64,000 bases of DNA from Diphasiastrum complanatum (Eukaryota; Streptophyta; Lycopodiopsida; Lycopodiales; Lycopodiaceae), in NCBI GenBank assembly GCA_029204225.1, contig MU831899.1, forward strand, positions 33,609-97,608, given 5' to 3'. A program made the position numbers and the translations under genes. Numbering within the stretch: the stretch's first letter is position 1; each line of letters opens with the position of its first letter. Of the stretch, positions 57,161 through 64,000 are shown piece by piece. The notes under the pieces were generated by a model. That model did no database searches. It was not told the origin of the DNA and saw only the letters and a program-made list of their open reading frames with translations.

Positions 57161-57985
57161 TATCTATTCTACATAAGCATGGATCTTGGAATCAATCCAA
57201 GGTTAGATCTAAGCTTGATGAAGGAGCTCTTGGGTAGTGGCTTGGTGAGTAGATCGGCAATACATGAAGATGAATCAATATGCTCCAAGTAGATCTCTCT
57301 TCCAATAAGCTTCTCTCTCACAAAGTGTGTGCAACTTCAATTTGCTTGTTCCTTGCATGAAAAATTGGATTGTTGGCAAGGGCTGTGGCTGAGATGTTGT
57401 CACATTTTATCAATGGCAAATCCTCCTCCTTAATGCATTTGAGCTCCAATAATAACCTCTTGATCCAAAGCACTTCTTTTGTTGTTGTAGTAAGTGTCTT
57501 ATACTCAACCTCACATGATGAAAGAGATATAGTATCTTGCTTTTTGGAAAGCCAAGATATGAGATTTCCTCCAAGAAATATAGTATAAGCACTTGTAGAT
57601 TTTCGATCCAACTTGTCACCAGCAAAATCCGAGTCCAAGTAGCCAAGAATAGATAGATCTCACTTTTGTAGAGCAAACCAAAATCATTAGTTGAAGATAT
57701 ATACGTTAGGACTCTCTTGGCTGAATTCCAATGGTAGATATTAGGATCTTGCATAGATTGGCTTAGCTTGTGCACACAATAGCTCAAGTCGGGCCTAGTG
57801 ATGGTCAACCAAATCAAGGAGCCAATAAGACTCCTAAAAAGGGTGATGTCTTCGAAGGATCTTTCATCTCCCTTAATAGGATCTTTTACATGTTGCTTTA
57901 TAGGTGTATCTATGCTCTCACGATTCTCCATATGAAACTTTTTTAGCATTGATAGAGCATATCTAGATTGACATATAAAGCAAAA
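57161..57985 (-). pseudogene. Copia B RNase H region
   Basis: A close relative of copia A. MLKKFHMENRESIDTPIKQH, ITLFRSLIGSLIWLTITRPD and YHWNSAKRVLTYISSTNDFG are followed by a frame shift near 57650. Then MDSDFAGDKLDRKSTSAYTI, LSSCEVEYKTLTTTTKEVLW, KCDNISATALANNPIF and KQIEVAH. It ends at 57318 by frame shift, with LTR-side sequence after. The upstream pol is missing. Confidence 0.85.
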
Positions 57986-58026
57986 TCATGATGAAAGTCA
58001 ATATCTAGGCCTAAGATGTGAAAAAT

Positions 58027-58659
58027 TGTCAACTAGTTTGGTTCATTTATTTGGTATTTTTGGAGGCCAAAATGAAATCTCAAGTTAGAGATAGTTTTAT
58101 ATTTGTCAATAAAGGCCTAAATAGTGTTTGTACTATTTTTGGCAAGTGAATAAGTGGATGAGGTCAAGTTTGGACTCATTCTAATTGGCTAAATTTGATA
58201 CATTGCATCTAGACGGTTATTGGTTACTTACCAAGAAATTAGCATTTAGGGAAATTTTAGGGCAAGTGGCCAAATGACATTTTGGTAGCTATAAATAGTA
58301 GTACCTGCATGGAGAACATATCATTGCATTCTCATTTTGTATGGAGAATTCATCTCTTGAGTTTCTATGTCCATCTCATTGGTTTATCTCTTGATATCTT
58401 GATTTTCTATGTGTAGAATATTGATTTGATGGTTGATATAGGTTCCACACATGTGAAGGACAGCTTGCTGCTGCTGTTGTACGGATAGGGACAGTACCAT
58501 ACTGTATTTTCATGTTCATGATCGGATCTTAGTGATTTATACAATTCTAGCATGTTAATCTTGATGAATTCTATCTTGTGACTAAATCTAGATGTTCAAA
58601 CCAAATTAGCCAAGATCTTAGATCCATTAGTTGTGTTTTGAATCTATAATAATTTGACA
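58027..58659 (+). repeat. Copia G 5' LTR
   Basis: TGTCAACTAG to TTTGACA, 633 bp, ending right at a primer-binding site. A partial copy is at 34119-34505. Confidence 0.8.
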
Positions 58660-58671
58660 TGGTATCAGAGC
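58660..58671 (+). promoter_or_regulatory. Primer-binding site, copia G
   Basis: TGGTATCAGAGC, the classic initiator Met-tRNA site of plant copia elements, directly after the LTR end ACA. Confidence 0.9.
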
Positions 58672-59189
58672 AAGTTGTATGCCAAAGTTGGTGGTTATGC
58701 CAAATCTAGTGGTGGATTTGAGGGCGCCATAAATTCTATGTGATTTGGAGGTGTTGTCGGTTCAAAATTTGCATATAGAAAGTGGATGTTTGTGGTCTAA
58801 TCATCATTTTAGGTCAAATCACTTGTGGATGACCAATTTTTGAAATCACTTACTAGAATGTGGAGACAAAAATTGCTCATGATTTTGGATGGTACATTCT
58901 ATTAGATGAGGTATCTAGATTCTAGCTTTTGTATGCAGATTTCTCTTGATTCAATATTTTGCATTTTTGGTGAAACCCTAAATTTGATAGGATCTCTTGA
59001 TTTTTAAGTTGCTGGACTTTTCAAGAGTGTGCTTCAATCTTAGGTGTTGGCAAAATTTCATCATATTGTATTTAGATCTATTGTGATCAAGAAATCAAGA
59101 TTCTAGGTGCTAGAAATTGCTAGAAAGAGAAAAAGGAGAGGCTAGATTGTTTCCATATATTTGCGATCTCTTCTTCAGTTTCATTTGTT

Positions 59190-59975
59190 AATTTTCAAGG
59201 GAGTGCTAAGTACATTGAAATAGGTTCAAAGAGAAGATCATATCATTGCAACAACCTCAAGTGGCTTACCTCAATCAACTATTCTACTTGGAAGGTAAGG
59301 ATGGAATACTTGCTAGAGATGAATGAGTTGATGGATATTGTTGTAGGTGTGGAGGAGAGGCCTTTGGAACTACAAGATCAATTGAGATATGAAAAAATCT
59401 AGAGGGCAAAGAAAGCTCTACATGTGGTCAGGATGAATGTTACAAATGAACTTCTTAAGGAAGTTGGTAAGTGTACTTCATCAAATGAGGCTTGAGAAGC
59501 TTTATGAGTCCAAGTCTACATCAAGGATTCTAAAGCTTAGGAGACAAATCTTTTCTTGTATGCAAAAGAAGGATGAAAGTTCTCATGCTTTTGTTTTGAG
59601 GGTTAAGGCATTCAATGATGAGTCATCATGTATTGATGAAAGCATTAAGGAGATAGAACTTTTGCAAGTTGTTCTTAATGGCTTGTTGGATGATCATGCT
59701 AATCTTGTTCAAAGGTTTTCTATTCAAAAGACTTTTTCAAGTATGGTGGATTTGCAAAGATTTTGGTGAATGAGGAGTTTAGGCTTCAAGCAAGAGGTGG
59801 GTCTACATCTACATCTCAAGTTGATGGAGAGGAGGCCATGTTCATCAAAGGCAAGCTCAAGGGCAAAGGCGAAGGAAAATGGTCAAAGGGTCAAGATCAA
59901 TGTGAGCCTTCCACTTTTGTTGGTAATGTTGGATTTCAACCCAAAGCCCAAATCCATTTTAGTAAAGAGAATCTT
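59190..59975 (+). pseudogene. Copia G Gag
   Basis: Residues YSTWKVRMEYLLEMNELMDI, then after stops at about 59401 and 59492 LRRQIFSCMQKKDESSHAFV, LLQVVLNGLLDDHANLVQ and a Lys/Gly-rich region (KGKLKGKGEGKWSKGQ). This is the UBN2-type Gag of copia elements. Sequence breaks off near 59975 and moves to copia H. Confidence 0.75.
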
Positions 59976-60162
59976 GAAAGTTGTATATACTTATACCAGA
60001 AAAACCGAGTTTTTGAGCAAAAGATCAAAATTCGGGATCGAATTTTTCTGACCCTGGATTGACTCGAATCAAGTCATTTTTTTTCAAGACCGGATCGACT
60101 CAAAAATTTCTATAAAATTTGAGTCACATCTATAAAATTTGATACATGTATATTTTCAATAA

Positions 60163-60653
60163 TGTTAGTCAGAAAGTCCAACCCACGTCGCGGCTTGAGA
60201 GTCTGCCTACTTTGTACATGCATTTATAGTTCCAATGACAATTGTAATAAATGCAGTGGATAGAATTTAATGCTTACAAGGTACTGATCGGTTGTAATAA
60301 GAAGATGTAGATGTTATTCATAAGATAAGGTTTCTCTGTATCAAGTGCTATTACACAAAAAATGATCAACCAGCCGAGGCCGATTCTGCTTTAAGCCAAT
60401 GTATTCAATTCTCACAATCAGAGTGCAATTTTGTCTACGCTACTATTTTGTTCTATTGCGCATTGTTATTGATTATTCGACTAACTGATGTGCTTCCGAT
60501 TTGCAACCACCCGTTGCTTAACTTCCACTGCTATTTCACAAATTTTCGATTTGGTATCAATATTCTATTTCTATCAGAACCCGTTCTTGATAACTCATCG
60601 CTTCCGACGTAGTATCAAAGTTCATCTCTGATCAATCCCACCAATCTTCGACA
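60163..60653 (+). repeat. Copia H 5' LTR
   Basis: TGTTAGTCAG to TTCGACA, about 491 bp, ending at the primer-binding site. The start is inferred from the TG and the usual length. Confidence 0.7.
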
Positions 60654-60665
60654 TGGTATCAGAGC
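60654..60665 (+). promoter_or_regulatory. Primer-binding site, copia H
   Basis: TGGTATCAGAGC adjoining the LTR end, the same Met-tRNA site as copia G. Confidence 0.9.
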
Positions 60666-60779
60666 GACTGGCTCAGTAATTTGCATTTCTATTGTGGGTT
60701 ATCAGTCTTGTTTCTACCCAGACTTAGTTTCAGCAAGCGCGCAGCCAACAGTTTTCCGATATCGTTGTTTCTACCAACG

Positions 60780-61726
60780 ATCTCGATCACTACGCCAGAA
60801 TGGGTCCCTTCTTCTGGTTCATCTCTGATTGACAAACTTGACGGAGAAAACTATCATCTCTGAAAATTCAAGATGAGAGTCATACTACTTTCCAAAGAAC
60901 TATGGGACATAATTCATGGCACAGAAGTCAAACTAGAAGGTGATGCAGCCATAATCACCAAATGGAGACAACGAGATGGCAAGGCATTTGCCTTCATCAT
61001 ATCTGAGTGGATGCTTGGGACATCCTAGAAACCCTCTACGATATTAGAGATGTAAGTTCCAAACTTCATTTGAGGAAGAAGTTCCTCACTCTGAGTGCAG
61101 ATTTCGATGCAGTGATGACTCTATTATTGAGTCTACATGATGCCTATGGAAATTGGATCATGGCAATTTTGACCCAACAACATCTCACTCTATCAAGAGT
61201 AATTTTGATGATACTATAAGAGGAAATCAGAAGAACTATCTCCTCTAGCTCAGGATAACATCCTCAAGTTCTATATTAAAAAAAAACCCAAAATTTCAGA
61301 TCAAACAAATCTACAAATTCAGATTATCCTGACAGAAAGAGCAACATGTAGCCTAGATCAAATTTTCAATCAAATTCAGATTTCAAGATTGAATTCTGGA
61401 ACTTCATCATTCTATGATTATTGTAAGAGGACTGGCCATGTCATCAAGGACTGCATAACTTTTAAATACAACAATGCAAAGAAGAAGTAGTTCCAAGAAC
61501 AATCAAATGTTGCAACAACCAATCACTCAATCCATCAACAAGAGGAAGATGAAACAACCTTCATGACCAAGGTCGGAGAACAACAAAATATCGATTTCTG
61601 GTATCTGGACTTGGGAGCAACACAACACATGACTCACCATTGGGACTGGCTCCAAAGCTACAAATCATTAACCCATTGTAGAGTTGTGCAACTTGAAGAT
61701 AACTCATCTCATTTCATCAAGAGTGA
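60780..61726 (+). pseudogene. Copia H Gag and protease start
   Basis: SLIDKLDGENYHL (stop) KFKMRVILLSKELWDI is the Gag start. VDAWDILETLYDIRDVSSKL and later blocks continue it in other frames. FYDYCKRTGHVIKDCITFK is a CX2CX4HX4C zinc knuckle in which the first Cys is Tyr. DFWYLDLGATQHMTHHWDWL is the protease active site, with Ser of DSGA replaced by Leu. It is interrupted at 61727 by a gypsy LTR. Confidence 0.75.
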
Positions 61727-62258
61727 ATGTTGGAGGGTTTGTGGATCCCAAGACAACCCTAGTTAATAAGTGAGAGAGATTTGGCACCCTGCGTGTGTAA
61801 GTCCAACCCAATGATCACATAGTTATTTGATTAATTAGAATGTTAATAAAAGGACTTTAGGCCTTTTTGCGGGACTTTAATGTCACAAGGCCTAAATGTC
61901 AAGTTAGTGAATACAGTTGGCTTTCCCTCCAATTTTGATGGTTCCCACACTTTTTAAAATTTGAATAAAAAGAGAGGCAAGACTGGACCAATAGGATTCA
62001 GAGGCCAGGGTCCTCCTCTCTACTATAAAAAAGGACCAACTCGAGTTTCTCCTGATGTTCATTTCCTCATTTCAATAAAGCAGATTAATTCTCTTTAGAA
62101 ATGGATTGATGAATGTCCTTGCTCTTCCTTCCTTTTCCTCCATTTCTCATGCTTTCTTTGGATTTTGCTAATTGTTGGATCTGATCATTATTGGGATCGC
62201 CGTTTCTTGTGCTTTTTGTGAGAGAGAAAGGGAGAGAGAGAAGAGTAAGTTTCTATCA
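61727..62258 (+). repeat. Gypsy G1b 5' LTR
   Basis: Starts TGTTGGAGGG inside the copia H protease frame. CTACTATAAAAAAGG at 62020 is a likely TATA promoter. The 62146-62258 part matches the G1a LTR (3430-3535). The end and primer-binding site seem deleted, since sequence passes directly into leader at about 62260. Confidence 0.65.
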
Positions 62259-62594
62259 TTATTGTGGATTTAGGGTTAATGGAACAAAATAGCACTGTCG
62301 AACCTTCGCCGAGCCAACCTTCGCCTAGAGAACCTTCACCAGTCCTATTTTTAGTTTCTGATTTTTCTGATCAAGTCTCTATCAAAATTTGGATCAAATC
62401 TGATATATTATGAATTGGATTCTAAGAGATTTATCATTTTTGAGAAGTATCGATTGATCGAATTTTGGAAAGTTTTTCATTATATAGAATCGAATTCTTG
62501 AAAAGTGGAATAGAGCTAGCAGATCTAATTTGAGATAGTTTTTTGGAAAAATCTATATCCAATCTCATTATCAATTTGATCTAAATTCGTAAAG

Positions 62595-63062
62595 ATGGCT
62601 GCCCTTGGAGCTGCTCTTGGAGGTGCTCCACAGGAGGTCAATCCAATTATTGTTAGAAGAGCACCCCGATTGGATCTACCCAAATATAATGGATTAACAG
62701 ATCCAGTTAGATTTCTTCAGATCTATGCTGAATCCTGTGAGGTCTATGGTGAGATTTATCCTCAAGATAAACTTAAGTTATTTCCTATGGCCTTAATAGG
62801 CACAACACAAGATTGGTATTATAACCAAGATGAAACTGAGCGTACAGATTGGGAGGTTGTTAAACGAGCCCTTATCACACGGTTCAAACCGCGGAAGTTT
62901 ATGGAAGATCCTTTCCTACTTTTAAGTAAAATTAAAATGGAAAAGTGGGAAATGGTTCGAGATTACATCGAAGGGTGAAACGTCTTAGATTTAAATGTGA
63001 ACCTAAGTTGATTAATAAAAATGCCATGATTATGTGGTTTTTGTCAGGTCTATTAAGCTAGT
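62595..63062 (+). pseudogene. Gypsy G1b Gag capsid-like domain
   Basis: Starts MAALGAALGGAPQEVNPIIV and RLDLPKYNGLTDPVRFLQIY, then DWYYNQDETERTDWEVVKRA and ITRFKPRKFMEDPFLLLSK. A frame shift near 62978 leads to KLINKNAMIMWFLSGLLS and a TAG at 63060. Same family as 1590-2042. Confidence 0.8.
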
Positions 63063-63090
63063 TGATCAAACGACAGTTCGTCCATGAGGA

Positions 63091-63330
63091 ATGGTAGAAG
63101 ATATAACTCTCAGGATTGCAGGAGTACAGTTCATCATTAATTTCGTCGTGATGGACTTACCAGAAGCACCAAATGTCTACCGAGTTCTCTTAGGACGTCC
63201 ATGGTTACGAGTTGCGCAAGTAATTCATAATGGGGGTACCAGAAAAATCACTTTTGAAAATCATGAATGTGCAGTTAAAGTTGATCCTACGACTTGGGAC
63301 TATCAAACCAGTGGTTCAAAAAGCGGATGA
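63091..63330 (+). pseudogene. Gypsy G1b retropepsin C-terminal part
   Basis: ITLRIAGVQFIINFVVMDLP then YRVLLGRPWLRVAQVIHNGG and RKITFENHE. This is the second half of a gypsy aspartic protease (the ILLGRPWL block); the active-site DSG half is gone. Confidence 0.75.
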
Positions 63331-64000
63331 CGATTCATCAACAACGGATCACACTTGTGATCGACCAGAGAAAAAAAATTGGGAGCTCACTACAATTCTC
63401 AAACGGATGCTGTCAATTGAGATGAAGCTCTTGCAACAATTGATTGTACAGCAGGATATATGTGTCAACAAGATATTCAATCAGAGTTGAGCGAGATTTC
63501 CTTATTAGATCGAACATTGGACACATTTCCACTAAATTGAGGATGATCTCATAACAGTGAGCCATGTCTTAACTTATGATGGCAATGCAGAACATATGGA
63601 TGAACAGATTCTACATCATATGGATCCGACCAGATTTGGAGTGCATAATGTTCCTTATGAACCAACAATCAAATCGCCCAAAGTAGTTAAATTGAAGGGA
63701 GACAGGATCACAGGTTTGATGACGAAGAAACAAGCTAAGCAACATTATAATACAGTCCTGAAATGGGAAAATCCCCCTCAAAAGATTGATTCAAAGGAAG
63801 TGCCATCTCTATTGGATAAAGACAAAGGAAAAGTCAAGAATGATTCTTCAAGTCAGATTTCTAGCAAGACATCATCGTCTAGAAAGTCTTCACCTGTGAA
63901 GAAAGATTTATCATCCCGAAAGTCATCACCTCCACGATCAATTCCTACTAAGAAGGCTAAACGAATATCCAAGACAAGTCCTTTAAAAAAAGAACAAGCA
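63331..64000 (+). CDS. Gypsy G1b protease-to-RT linker
   Basis: Up to 63490 a frame reads DRPEKKNWELTTILKRMLSI, EMKLLQQLIVQQ. From 63541 a frame stays open to the window end: ITVSHVLTYDGNAEHMDEQI, KSPKVVKLKGDRITGLMTKK, then a long Ser/Lys-rich stretch (SSRKSSPVKKDLSSRKSSPP). It continues past the window into the expected reverse transcriptase. Confidence 0.6.

Larger units (their letters stand above)
61727..64000 (+). mobile_element. Gypsy G1b, runs off the window
   Basis: LTR, shortened leader, Gag, retropepsin part and a basic linker, continuing beyond 64000. The zinc-knuckle segment found in G1a is missing (jump at about 63062-63091). The last residues are the same as at 32970, where the reverse transcriptase follows. 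Confidence 0.8.

Overview
The window reads as nuclear DNA of a land plant with a large, transposon-rich genome. The evidence is spliced transposase genes of the plant CACTA (En/Spm) type, many Ty1/copia and Ty3/gypsy retrotransposons with plant-type primer-binding sites, long GA/CT microsatellites, and one five-exon gene for a probable plastid membrane protein. The exact lineage cannot be fixed from sequence alone. The mix (a transposase of the DGMDQ...GHTxEDID type, heavy nesting, sparse genes) would fit a fern, lycophyte, bryophyte or gymnosperm at least as well as a flowering plant.

Layout. 0.4-3.5 kb: 5' half of a minus-strand gypsy element (family G1). 3.5-9.5 kb: minus-strand CACTA element (CACTA-1) that carries a SET-domain-like reading frame between its transposase-associated domain and its transposase. 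10-11 kb: palindrome cluster and a transposon-derived frame. 10.9-14.4 kb: minus copia element A. 14.4-17.3 kb: coiled-coil frame and 3' LTR of a second gypsy family (G2). 17.3-19.7 kb: degraded CACTA-3. 20.6-24.4 kb: two direct copies of a decayed DDE-like transposase gene. 24.9-28.2 kb: microsatellites, hairpins and diverged tandem repeats, very AT-rich. 28.7-29.8 kb: two previously hidden exon-like fragments, one with a Ulp1-type Cys motif. 29.9-30.3 kb: dense array of the palindrome GCGTGGATAATCCACGC. 31-35.6 kb: gypsy and copia pieces. 35.7-43.5 kb: CACTA-2, an inverted relative of CACTA-1. 44.3-44.7 kb: third palindrome array. 44.7-51.6 kb: copia elements D (+), E (-) and F (+). 51.7-52.0 kb: foldback element. 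52.07-55.4 kb: the host gene. 57-61.7 kb: copia elements B, G and H. 61.7-64 kb: a plus-strand G1 gypsy element inserted in copia H and running off the window.

How it fits together. Only the 52-55 kb gene looks like a functional host gene. Almost everything else is mobile-element sequence at different stages of decay. The most informative comparison is CACTA-1 against CACTA-2. Both carry the SET-like frame, and they differ by an internal inversion of about 700 bp. They are damaged in complementary ways: CACTA-1 has an open transposase core but lacks its 3' exons, while CACTA-2 keeps the 3' exons with recognisable splice sites but has stops in the core. The palindrome arrays at about 10, 30 and 44 kb form a dispersed family that no standard element class explains.
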